NCBI RefSeq assembly: GCF_027595985.1
Contig: NC_073308.1
Location: 11,299,928 to 11,363,927, forward strand
From: Sorex araneus
Lineage: Eukaryota; Chordata; Mammalia; Eulipotyphla; Soricidae
Length of the DNA: 64,000 bases
Direction of reading: 5' to 3'
Shown: piece after piece, positions 48,291 through 58,423 of the stretch
Layout: every line of letters begins with the position of its first letter
Numbering within the stretch: the first letter of the stretch is position 1
Notes under the pieces: generated by a model
What the model saw: the letters and a program-made list of their open reading frames with translations, nothing else
The model's database searches: none
Told to the model about the DNA's origin: nothing
Program-made: the position numbers and the translations under genes

Positions 48291-48580
48291 ATACTCAAAA
48301 TGAGCAATGATCTAGCATCTGCCCCTGGCAGGCGGGCTTGAATGGTGGTGGGAAAATTTGAGCAAAACATAATGCCCCAAAGTAGAGAGAGTATTGGAAA
48401 AATTTCCTACCATGGAGGCAGGGTGAGGACTGGGGTGTGGGGATGGGGGTATACTGGGGACACTGGTGGTGGAAAGTGTGCACTGGTGGAGGGATTGGTG
48501 TTCAAATATTGTAAAACTAAATCTCAAACACGAAAGCTTTGTAACTGTATCTCACAGTGATTCAGTTAAAAAAAAATGTA
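48291..48580 (+). mobile_element. L1 3' UTR portion of composite element B
   Basis: GGTGGTGGGAAAATTTGAGC, CCCCAAAGTAGAGAGAG, CCATGGAGGCAGGG, a G-rich tract, GTGCACTGGTGGAGGG and AACTGTATCTCACAGTGATTC end in an A tract. Confidence 0.82.
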
Positions 48581-48585
48581 ACGTG

Positions 48586-48705
48586 GAGTTCATGCCCAAT
48601 TCAAACAGCTTAATCAATGGAATTCAAACAGCTTAATCAATGGAGTTGAAACAGCTTCATCAATGGCTGAATAAATAGCAGTACTCCTACACTTAAAAAA
48701 AAAAG
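48586..48705 (+). repeat. Shared 3' tail of element B, with three ~23-bp subunits
   Basis: GGAGTTCATGCCCAATTC is followed by CAAACAGCTTAATCAATGG, a repeat of it, and a variant (GAAACAGCTTCATCAATGG), then CTGAATAAATAGCAGTACTC and an A tract. Element A has one subunit. Confidence 0.8.
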
Positions 48706-48728
48706 AAAGTGTCTTGAAAATGGGAAGT

Positions 48729-48953
48729 CACTGTCATCCCATTGCTCATCGATTTGTTCAAGCGGGCACCAGTAACGTCTCTCATTGAGAGACTTCTTGT
48801 TACTGTTTTTGGCATATCCAATACGCACGGGTAGCTTGCCAGGCTCTACTGTGCAGGCTCCATACTCTCAGTAGCTTGCAGGGCTCTCTGAGAGGGGCGG
48901 AAGAATCAAACACGGGTTGGCCTCGTGAAAGGAGAAAGCCCGACCGCTGTGCT
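48729..48953 (-). mobile_element. Long-subfamily SINE body lacking its tRNA head, with target duplication
   Basis: The reverse complement contains GGCAAGCTACCCGTGCGTATT, ATATGCCAAAAACAG and GTTACTGGTGCCCGCTTG. The 12-mer AAAATGGGAAGT flanks it at 48717-48728 and 48954-48965. There is no poly(A) tail. Confidence 0.75.
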
Positions 48954-49009
48954 AAAATGGGAAGTAGAAAAAAAAATGCCACTGAGCCAGAAGGGAAATA
49001 CAGAGAGCA

Positions 49010-49128
49010 GGACTTCCTCTGCATGCGCAGGCCCCAGAGGGTCCCCTGTGCCCTGCCACCGGTGATCCCTGAGCACAAAGTCAGGAGTGAGCCCTGAGCA
49101 CTGCTGGGTGTCACCTTAAATAAATGAA
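49010..49128 (+). mobile_element. SINE fragment (body and end)
   Basis: GGTGATCCCTGAGCACAAAG, GTGAGCCCTGAGCACTGCTG and GGGTGTCACC, with an AAATAAATG tail. Confidence 0.6.
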
Positions 49129-51489
49129 ATTAATGTCGAGTTTCGTTTTCCTGGCTGGTGACAAAGGGTCAAGAGGATGCAGCGGGCCATGGCCAGGGGA
49201 GGGCAGGAATCACAGGCAAGGCTGGAGGGTTTCACAGAGCAGGGCCCAGGCGGGGGCGGCTCTCCACCACGGCCCGAGAGCTGCTTCCCCCCATGCTGCT
49301 CACCACCGCCCTGCGTGGGGCCGCCCTGGCCACACCTGCTGTGGACCTTCCCCTGTGCCCATTTCCATTTCTCAGCCCGGCAGAAAGCAGAAACAGACAC
49401 TCTGCCCACCCTCTCCCACACACATCCAACACACATGTGCTCGTCTGTGCGCCAACACGTCCCAGAGCTACGCTCAGCTTGTTCCCGACACACCTGCGTG
49501 AGAAAGAGCATCGGACCCGTCCCCGCCACCCACCAGCCCGTGGCCAGGCTTCCAGGCTTCCGGCCACAGAAGGGCAGTTCTCAGACCCCCCTCCAAACGC
49601 GGGTGCTTTGCGTCCTGTGGCTGCTCGCTGGCTCCCAGGCAGCAGGTTTCACAGCTCAAACGCTTCCAGGACCCCCTGCTCAGGCTCCATTAACTTTCTA
49701 GAAAGGCTCGGGGAACTCCAGCAACTCACAGATCACTGGCTTATTACAAAAGATTTTTGTCCTGGAACAGCCAGACCCAAGGGCTGCAGGGGCAAGGGCA
49801 GGTATGGGAGGCGGGGGGTGGGGGCGCGAGGGGGAGCACTTGCACCTCCCAGGCACTGTCACCCTCCAGATTCCACGGGCCCATCCACCCGGAAGCACTG
49901 TCACCCCACATGTGGGTCTGAGGAGTCTGTGCAGCGGGGCGAGCCAGTGTGCTATGGGGAGGCCAAGGGGTGAGGCCGGAGGTCGGAACCTGGCCGGGTC
50001 CACTACACCCAGGCCCCCGAGTGCCTCCTGAGAAGCATCACACCAGCATCAAGTTAGGAACTGAGAATAGGCACAGACATGTACAGAAAACATCTGGCCA
50101 CCTGAATGCCAACACGGTCTCCTTACAAGCCCCAGGCAGCACGGCCCACAGGTGCCTGCAGGGAGCAGACAAAGAGAAGCCCATGCTGAGCCCCCAACCA
50201 CCTCCTCTCCTCTGCCTGGGGCTTTCCAACCCACTGGGCCAGGTCAGTCCCACAAGGAACTTCCTCCCGCAGAGGAAAGTGACACCCTGCGTGAGCTCCC
50301 TCCGAGGGCTCAGGCTGGCAGTCTCGAGTACTCCAGGGAGAGGCCGGAAAGTGCCCCCCCTGAGCTGGCCTGGGAAGGGGACACAGCTGGGCTGCAGGCA
50401 CCTGCCAACCAGCAGATGCTGCAGCCCTGATCTTTCCCTGCCTTGGAAGCCTACACACTCACGTTACCGCTGAAAGTTACCGGAGCTGCCAACCAGAGAC
50501 TTGCGAAAGAACCAAGTCACATTCCTAGAGAGAGAAAGGGAGGGCCTGGTCGCGCCTGCTGATGGAGCTGTGACTGGCCGCACACGGAGGGTGAACAGCC
50601 GTGGAAAGCCTGTTCTGAGGCTAAGAAGGGGAGCCTCAGAGGCTGCAGGGAGCCTGCCAGGAGCTCAGAGGGGCAGGCGCAGAGACCACTGGCCACCTTG
50701 CTCAACTGTGGATCTGGGGACTGTGACACTGAAATATGAACAATCATACAAACCTCAACAAGATGCGCCTGAAAGAGCATGAAAAATGGCTGTGACCGAG
50801 GGGAAAGTGGGCGCTTAGTCAGGACCTGAGCAGACGCCCTGTTGCAGGCTGTGGCCAGTCCAGCATGGGCCCTGAGCGTTGGCTGTGGAACCTGCTCACA
50901 GCTGCTGGCTGTCCAGACAGCGACAAACGTCACCAGCACTGTGACTGCAACCACACGGCCCTGGATGCAGCATCCACACAGCAGGAGCTCCGTGGGATGA
51001 AAGACCCCAACATGGTGGAGCGAGGACCTGCATTCTGCAAAGCTGAGGGCCAGAGGGCACCTTGGGATGCAGCTCGAGAGACCGAGAAACAGAGTGTGCA
51101 GGAGAAGGGGCCCCCACTGAGCCTCAGTGTGACCTCGGAGTCAGAGGGTCTCGACAGTGGGTAACCGAAGCTTTCACCTGGCACGCACTGCTCTGGCTCT
51201 GCACGAGTTTGGGAGCCCGGAGAGTGGCAGCCGCCTGCAGCGCACGAGGAAACTCCTTTCATTCGGGCCCACAGATGGGATTCCGGAGTCTCGGGGGCCT
51301 CTGGATTCGAGGGCTCCTGGGCTGTCTGGCTCAATCTTCATTCCTGCCCTTGCCCCAGCAGTGGCTTCTGTTCTGTTCACCTCCTGCTGTTTGTCCACAC
51401 GGGGCCACGGAGCCACCAAACACGGGGCACATGTCTGAGGTCTCAGGAGCCCATGCGCTGTGTCTCCCTTCGAAGGTAAATGCTTACCA

Positions 51490-51625
51490 GCGAGGCGGAG
51501 GGGAGGAGGTGCCAGCCTTACACACAGACAACCCAGGTTCCATCCCCAGCACCCTACACAGAGTGCAGAGCCAGGAGTAACCCCTGAGCATCACCGGGTG
51601 TGGCCCAAAACCCTCCCTGCAAAAG
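51490..51625 (+). mobile_element. SINE (SOR-like)
   Basis: GGTTCCATCCCCAGCACCC, CAGAGCCAGGAGTAACCCC and CACCGGGTGTGGCCC are readable; the head is diverged. Confidence 0.75.
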
Positions 51626-52242
51626 GAAGTGCTTAAAGCAACTTATTTGCAGTGTGAACTTTAAAGTTTATCACACCCGATGTCACTTGGCCTATGGAAG
51701 ACAAAGAGCTGAGGGTGGCGTGAACCCAGAATGTGCCGTTCTCTTCAAAGCAAACCAAGCTGCTGACGAAAAGAGAAGGAAGCCAAGTGAATAAGCCAGA
51801 TGTGACTGTTTGAAGGGCAGCTGTCTGCAACAATCCTGCACTAATGACGGGATTACAAGATGTCACACGAGGAAATGGTGGCGGTGAAGGCTGGGGGGCA
51901 AGAAGGGAATGTGGACTTGGGGACAGGCCCTTTCCTATGAGCAGGACACACAGAGCTTAGCCACAGTGAGAGGCACCACACACCAGTCAGAGCAGAATGC
52001 TCCACATGGACCCCCCCATCCCCAGACAGGAAAGCACCAGTGATGGTTCTCCTGACCTGAAGCAACACTCTACAACGTCAGCCTGGGGCTGCTGAGTCCC
52101 CACTGACCCTCCCCCCACCACTGGCCACCCCGCCCCAAGACCATAAGGCACAGGCCTCAAACGTCCAGCACAAAAAGAGAAAGTAATTTCAACTGGCCAG
52201 AGAGCCAGAGACCGAACCACCTTAGCTGCCAGCCTGGATGCT

Positions 52243-52294
52243 GAAGGCACACACTGCTCCCTCAGACACCACACACACACTGCTCCCTCAAACA

Positions 52295-52331
<37 letters not shown>

Positions 52332-52500
52332 TCCCTCAGATACCACACACACTGCTCCCTCAGACACCAAACACACTTCTTCCTCAGACACCACACACAC
52401 TGCTCCCTCAGAACCATGCATGCCACTCCCTCAGACACCACACACACACTGCTCTCTCAGACTCCATGCACCACCACTCCCTCACACACCACACTGCATG
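52243..52500. repeat. ~24-bp minisatellite with embedded (CA)n
   Basis: CTGCTCCCTCAGACACCACA recurs about ten times, with a ~20-unit CA run at 52292-52328. It lies 53 bases past the exon 11 donor, inside intron 11. Confidence 0.9.
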
Positions 52501-52552
52501 CTGGAAGACACTGCATGCTGCTCTGGCAGGGACATCATATAAGGGCACATAC

Positions 52553-52637
52553 CTGGACCTGGGTGACCTGCAGGTACAAGACACAGGCCAGCAGGAAGCA
52601 GATGCAGAACACCAGAAGGAGCAGGAGGGCCAGGTTC
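52553..52637 (-). CDS. ADCY1: ADCY1 exon 11: TM8
   Basis: 85 bp, residues 291-319. The first base completes a Gln codon; the rest reads NLALLLLLVFCICFLLACVL.. then YLQVTQVQ. It is one long hydrophobic helix. The acceptor is TTTTGTCACAG/G and the donor CAG/GTATGT. The first residues differ from human (NLAL against SVVV by recall), a tolerated change within a membrane helix. Confidence 0.95.
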
Positions 52638-54126
52638 CTGTGACAAAAGACACATGTCACCAGGACCAAGACTGGGCTGACATGCCTGCCAGCCACCTGG
52701 GAACCCGCCCTCACCCACCTCCTGCCACCAGCCCCGCAGCTTCCAGCCATCCAGCCTGGGACTCTCCACTCTGGTTCTCTTGGCAGGGGTGGGGGTGGCC
52801 GCGTCCCTCCTGTGTCCAACCCCTTCCACCTTCCCCTGCAGGATCTTCCTACCTCACAGCTTCTGGTATGGCCACCTTACAAAGGAAGGACTGAGTTATG
52901 GGGCACGGCCCCGACCGGTCCTCCTCCTGGGCTCTGTCTAGGAAATGCTCCAATTCCTCTCAGGCTCTCCAGGGCCCTGCAGGGTCCAGATGGGGCAGCT
53001 CCCATCTGCTGCTGCTCACAGGACAGCCAGTTCACTTAGGGGCTTTATAAGGAAAGTGTTTCAACACAGAAGAAATGGGGAGATTTTCTCAGCTGTTTTT
53101 TGCCAAAAAACAAACACTGGCACTATTACTTGTGGTGAATGAATGCTGCTAAAATCACTGCTAAAATCTTCCTTTCCAGAGGTTAATTTTTCTCATTTTC
53201 AGTTTCTAGAACTACCACTCAGCCAATAACCAATGTGCCCACTTGGGGGTGCTGTGGGTTTTCTCCCTCAGAAGCCAGAAGTCAGCCCCTTGCAGGTGCA
53301 TGAGAACCTGCAACAGACTATCCTGAACATCAGAGCAGAGAGCCAGTCCCACAGGGATGCCAAAGGCAGGCATGGCTAGTCACCAGTGAACGCAGGAGTG
53401 TCTCATTGTTGGTGGATTCTAAAATTTTAGGGGTCAACAGGTAATTAGTCTCTGGAAACAAACCTGGACATCAGAAGAGTCCCTAGGGTTTTGGGGAAAA
53501 ACTTCATGCACAGCAGGCGGGAGGCTGACAGACCCAACCCTTCTAAAAAATAATATGAACCCTTCTCAAGAAAGGTAGAACTGAACTTCCAAATGACCTG
53601 CAATTCTGCTTCCTAGAATATACCCCAAGGGCCCCAAACCAGTATTCAGAACGGACATATGCCCACCTGATCCCCCACAGCCAAGCGGGAGACAGCGAGT
53701 GCCTGAGAACAGAGGTGAGGATAGAGAAAGCAGGTCCGTGCACACTGGACCCTGCCTGACTCGGAGAAGGGACAAGATCTGCTGCACCGTGGACAGGACC
53801 ACGGAATAGTCCCAGGTGTCCACAGGCACCCTGCCGAGAGCGGGCAGCCGAAGGAGAGGCAGACACAGTGAACTCTGAGGGCAGGGTCTGAAGAAGCAGA
53901 GGAGGGGAGCAACAACCCCCTGAAGGCCCTGTAGAGCTGGGCTCAGGGCAGGGGCAGGAAGTGGACGCACTGGGGGCGGCTGGGGGAGAGGCGGTGTGTG
54001 ATGTGAGATCAGTGTCCCCAGAAAAGCCCTGCCAGCACAGCGCTGTGAATCACAGCACTCTGCACATACATATGCATGCATGCATGCACGTATGCACGTA
54101 TGAATATACCCTGGGACAGCACTTAC
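52638..54126 (-). other. ADCY1 intron 10
   Basis: 1489 bp with GT/AG borders; no SINE or gene recognised. A short ATGCATGC-type repeat lies at 54070-54100 near the exon 10 donor. Confidence 0.8.
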
Positions 54127-54224
54127 TGCGGGATCACAAGAAGGTAGATGAGGCCGAACAATGCAGCGAGAATCAGGGCGAGCGCGACCGCGCTGGTGAA
54201 GTACTCGTCCTGGAGCTGGTGGTA
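54127..54224 (-). CDS. ADCY1: ADCY1 exon 10: TM7
   Basis: 98 bp, residues 259-291. YHQLQDEYFTSAVALALILA.. continues ALFGLIYLLVIP, then two bases of a Gln codon. QDEYFT marks the cytosolic end and is followed by the first helix of the second membrane domain. The acceptor is TGCCCACAG/TAC, with a consensus donor CA/GTAAGT. Confidence 0.96.
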
Positions 54225-54357
54225 CTGTGGGCAGAGACTCACGTCAGCGACGTGTCTCCAGCACCCACAAGTCTGCCCACCCCCCCAAGCAACGCCCAGA
54301 GCCCAGGCCAGAGAGGTCAGGGAAGCACAGCACTGCTGCATCAGGCCAGTCACCAAC
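54225..54357 (-). other. ADCY1 intron 9
   Basis: 133 bp short intron. The donor GTTGGT is weak; the acceptor is CTGCCCACAG. Confidence 0.85.
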
Positions 54358-54552
54358 CTTCCGCTCACGCTCAGCCTGCTTGTACTTGAGGGTGAAGAAG
54401 TTCAGGTCAGCTATCTCCAGCTCCGTCTGGCGGGCTTCCAGGAGGCGGCTGATGTACCGATTGACACGGGTGCCCGGGGTGGTGTAGACAACATTGGTAG
54501 AGAAGGATGAGCGGTTTCTGAGTTTCTCTGAAGTTGTTCTCAATGCCCTGCG
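54358..54552 (-). CDS. ADCY1: ADCY1 exon 9: C1b region before the second membrane domain
   Basis: 195 bp, 65 codons, residues 194-258, phase 0 at both ends. RRALRTTSEKLRNRSSFSTN.. is followed by VVYTTPGTRVNRYISRLLEA.. and ends KQAERERK. It is basic and serine-rich, then helical. The RNRSSFS stretch is a plausible phosphorylation segment by analogy with CaM-kinase IV regulation reported for type 1 cyclase, but I only infer this. The acceptor is GGCCGCAG/CGC and the donor AAG/GTTGGT. Confidence 0.96.
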
Positions 54553-54624
54553 CTGCGGCCACCACAGAGAGAAAGGGATAGGGTCAGATCTCCACAGAGA
54601 AAAAGGGACAGGGCAGAGTCTCAC

Positions 54625-54625
<1 letters not shown>

Positions 54626-54664
<39 letters not shown>

Positions 54665-54745
54665 CAGAGACAGAGACAGAGACAGAGAGACAGATACAGA
54701 TACAGAGACAGAGAAGAGGGCACAGAGAGAGAGACAGAGACAAAG
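54626..54745. repeat. (GA)n/(GACAGA)n simple repeat
   Basis: A pure GA run followed by GACAGAGACAGATACA units. Confidence 0.95.
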
Positions 54746-55229
54746 CCTTCGCTCTCTGCATCCCACTCTGCACCCCCGCCCCCGTCTCTTCAGGCTGCAG
54801 CTGCATGTCTGACAGCTGGCAGGGAACCCCAGCAACTGTTCTTGTCTGCAAGTGGGTCCCTGGCACCCGTGTGGTGTAGCCATGAAATGTACCATGTGGT
54901 ATGAGCAATGAAATAAACTGTTTCTCTGAAAATATAATCCAGAGGTCAAACCTCCAGGACACAGAGTGAAGGAGAAAGCCAGAGTGTCCTGACAAACCCA
55001 GGAGGAAAGGTAAGTTAAGTGCCTGGCCCGAGCACCATCACGATCCACAGGAGGCACTGAGAATCCCAGAGCTTTCACAGAGATCAGGGGACTCTCCGGA
55101 CACACAGTGAGAAGCCAGACAGCCCCGGGTGCTGAAGTACTGGAATCCCTCACTTCAGAATTCCTGAGGATGCTGTTGTGAGGCGCAGCTCATCTGAGTG
55201 CTCAGCAACCCACCAAAAATGAACAGCAG

Positions 55230-55440
55230 TGTGGGCAGAAGCAGTTAGGACAGAGGGCAGGGCATTGTCTTGCATGCTGCCAACCCAGGTTCGATCCCTG
55301 CCATCGCTTATTGTCCCCTGAGTGCAGAGCCAGGAGTAACCCCTGAGCACTGCCAGGAGTAAGTTCCTGAGTACAGAGCCAGGAATGACCCCCAAGAACC
55401 ACCAGGTGTGACTCAAAAATGGAAACAAATAAAAAAGATG
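55230..55440 (+). mobile_element. SINE (SOR-like), duplicated body
   Basis: CTTGCATGCTGCC, GGTTCGATCCCTGCC, and two successive copies of the body (CAGAGCCAGGAGTAACCCC and CAGAGCCAGGAATGACCCC) before GGTGTGACTC and an A-rich tail. Confidence 0.75.
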
Positions 55441-56239
55441 TAGAGCAATTCTGCGTCAGCTCTTCCAGAAAACAGAAGAGAACTCCCTGCTGATTCTCTG
55501 AAGTCAGTGTCACCCGAGCAAATCACTCCAGAAGAGAGCATGAGAGGTGGAGATATTCCACGGCGGAAGGACACCTGAGAGGAAGGAAACACTCTACTCT
55601 GGGGCTACGTGGACCCGCCACATGACAGCGCCACACACACAGCACGCTCCCGTGTCCACGCCTGCGCTGGGTGATCTTTGGCAGCTACGTGACACTTCCA
55701 TGGTGTCACCACGTGAGGGAGACCAACCTCCGCGAGCCTGTGACACCCCACTGTCGGCACACACATATCCTTTGGGGCAGGAGCTGCAGAGATGTCACAG
55801 GACCCAGAGACGCCGAGCGCCCCCTACAGGCCTCCCGGGAGCAGCCCCTGCACATCCCACTCCTGCAGGTGACCCTGCCCAGACGGGGGCCAGCCTGGGC
55901 AAACGCCGAGCTGGTCCCATGGGCATGGGGGGCCCCGAGTCCCAGGAGCCCCATCTCAGCCACGTCAGTGCCGGCCAGGCCCCCCTGGCTCTCCCCCTCT
56001 TACCACTTCCAACACGCCTCATGTTTGATTCACCAAAACCTTGATTTTTCAAAGTACTGCTTTACTTTTACCCATCATAGCTCTGGGATTTGGGCCTGTG
56101 GCAAATCAGGTGCCAAAGCAGCATCCTGGGCCCAGCCTGGGCTGCTGCCCTGGGATCAGGCTGAGCGTGGGGCAGCAAGGAGGAGGCAGAGTACAGGAAC
56201 CAGGCTCTGCTGACCTGCGCACTCTGCAGACGCACTCTG

Positions 56240-56825
56240 GGCACACACACGCATCATGCACACACAACATACACACATGCACACACACAACATACACACC
56301 TGTATATGCAACACATACCCTGTATATATAACATACACACGCATACAACATATACACATACACACACATACACACAACAAATACACACATGCACACACAA
56401 CATATACTTACTACATACATATGCATACAAATGCAACATATACACACATGCACATTATATACATACAATATACACATGTACACAAAACATGTACAGAATA
56501 TATACACATACACACAACATACACACAGAATATATATACACATGCACACACAACATATAAACACAGAACATACGCATGCAACAAATATACATATACACAA
56601 CATACACACCCACATACAACATACACACACAAAATATACACACATGCACACTTTAAACAACATATACACTCAACACACGTACTCACACATGTATACAACA
56701 CATACACATGCACATATATGCATGCACACAACATATACACAGAATATACACTATGCACATGCACACACAACATATATGTGCACTCACACAACATATACAT
56801 GGACACACACACTGGCACATACACT
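56240..56825. repeat. ~590-bp CA/TACACA-rich tract
   Basis: Irregular ACATACACACATGCACACACA-type units. Long ORFs through it on both strands are low-complexity artefacts. Confidence 0.92.
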
Positions 56826-57043
56826 AAAATGCCAAGCTAAGCCATCAACAAAGTAGAATGAAAAACGATCATTGAGTAGAAAGATCTGGAAGGCAGGAGC
56901 TGGCTGGGGATTCCTGGCTTGAACCTCCTGATCCAAGTCCAGGATGTGTGGAAGCACAAGGCCGCCAGAGAAAACCACCAGCAAGAGAAGGCGGTTCTGG
57001 CGGACGCCCAGAGCCTGCTTGCACAGGGGATAGAGCCAGCTAC

Positions 57044-57193
57044 CTTGTCGTCCCCACAGGTGGCGCTGGAGAAGGGGATCTCGGCTTTGAACATCTTCCG
57101 GCAGTGCATGAGCTGCACCAGCAGGTAGCAGACAGTCTTGAACTTCATCCTCTTGGCAGGCTTGATGTCGGAGAGGATCAGCCCTGGAAATAT
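57044..57193 (-). CDS. ADCY1: ADCY1 exon 8: C1b calmodulin-binding segment
   Basis: 150 bp, 50 codons, residues 144-193, phase 0 at both ends. IFPGLILSDIKPAKRMKFKT.. is followed by VCYLLVQLMHCRKMFKAEIP.. and ends CGDDK. The basic, amphipathic stretch from KPAKRMKFK to RKMFKA is the mapped Ca2+/calmodulin-binding site of type 1 cyclase, and it is intact here. This is the feature that makes ADCY1 a coincidence detector for calcium in neurons. The end (FSSATCGDDK) is about two residues shorter than human by recall. The acceptor is TTGGGGCAG/ATA and the donor AAG/GTAGCT. Confidence 0.97.
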
Positions 57194-58281
57194 CTGCCCC
57201 AAGCGGGGACAGGGACAAGCTGAGTGAATGCTCGGGGCTCGCCAAGGCCAGTCCAGACTCTGACAGGGAGAGCGCAGTCTTGGGGTCACATGCCCAGACA
57301 CAGGGTATAACTGGGAACTGCATCCACACCGGCTTCCACCCCGCAGCCCAACAGTGCCCCAGGAAAAGCAGCCCCAGGCAGGGCCGCCCGGCCCAAGTGA
57401 GGCCTGGCTCGAGAGAGCCATCTGAGGACCCGCCCCTCCCTCACTGGCTCGAGGGCCCTCCAAGCCTGCCCAGATCCACTCTACGAAACATCGCCGGCCT
57501 TGCCCTCCCCTCCCCACTCTCACCAGCTGGACCCTTCTACTGGGACTGTCCTCCCCCCACACTTCCACATGCCCACCTCCTGGGGGCCCCAGCTCTGCTC
57601 CAGAGGTGCTCACTCACTCTGCCGTGCAGGCAGCGGCTCACACAGATGGCTCTGTCCCAAGGCACATGGGTGAGCTGCAGCCAGGCCAGCATGGCCCCCA
57701 TGGACGCACCAGGACAGACAACCAGTAACCTGAACCCAACTGTTCCTCTGAGTCTTCCTTGGGGTCTCCTTACCTGGCCCGACCTCACCCAGCCCTGACC
57801 TCACCCAAACCTGACCCCCACGGGCCCTGACCCCACCTGCCCTAACCCACACCCCCACCTGCCCTGACCCCCACCTGCCCTGACCCCCATCTACCCTGAC
57901 CCCCACGGGCCCTGACCCCCACGGGCCCTGACCCCCACGGGCCCTAACGCCCACCTGCCCTGACCCCCACCTGCCCTGACCCCCATCTACCCTGACCCAC
58001 ACGGGCCCTGACCCCCACCTGCCCTGACCCCCACCGGCCCTGACCCCCACCAGCCCTGACACCCTCCAGTCCTGACCCCCACCAGCCTGGACTCTGCCCC
58101 TGGTACATGCTGGGCTCCTCAGGCCAGGTCATGGCCCGTCTGCTTGGCACCCCTCACCCTGCAGAAGCGCTCACACCGCACAGGGTCCCTGAGGACCTGA
58201 GGGCTTCCGGCCAGGGCAGGGGCTGGCAAGGTTTCTGCAGGGAAGCCTTCTGCCCAGGGCCGCCCCCGGGGCTGCGCCCAC
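57194..58281 (-). other. ADCY1 intron 7
   Basis: 1088 bp, of which about 310 are a 16-bp minisatellite. Confidence 0.85.
57776..58085. repeat. 16-bp minisatellite (CTGACCCCCACGGGCC)
   Basis: About 19 units with variation at three positions. On the ADCY1 sense strand each unit is GGGGGTCAG-rich, giving regularly spaced G runs. Confidence 0.95.
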
Positions 58282-58423
58282 CTTTCTCCGGTGTGAGGGC
58301 ACAATGAAGAAGGTCTCGATGTTGTGGGCTTTCAGGAAGCTGTTCCGCTCGTGCCCGTGGCCTGGCTCCACCTCATAGTCGCCGTTCAAGCACGCCAGGG
58401 TGGTCTTGGTGATGTGGACCTTC
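58282..58423 (-). CDS. ADCY1: ADCY1 exon 7: end of C1a
   Basis: 142 bp, residues 96-143. The first base completes a Gly codon; then [20 protein letters not shown].. continues [20 protein letters not shown].. and ends VPSHRRK. This forms the last strands of the C1a cyclase fold; the IETFFIV strand is typical. The acceptor is GCCGGCAG/G and the donor AAG/GTGGGC. Confidence 0.96.

Larger units (their letters stand above)
44968..52552 (-). other. ADCY1 intron 11
   Basis: 7.6 kb with SINEs, composite element B, and a CA-rich minisatellite close to the donor of exon 11. 46550-47680 and 49130-51490 contain only chance ORFs in GC-rich sequence. Confidence 0.8.
54553..57043 (-). other. ADCY1 intron 8
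   Basis: 2.5 kb with a GA-rich repeat, a SINE and a ~600-bp CA-rich tract, listed separately. Confidence 0.8.

Noticed and set aside
56256-56840. ORFs of 194, 187 and 155 codons in the CA tract
   Set aside because: Low-complexity HTHT/CVCV translations of dinucleotide repeats.
57776-58085. CRISPR-like regular spacing of short repeats
   Set aside because: Units are directly adjacent with no unique spacers; an ordinary minisatellite in a mammalian intron.
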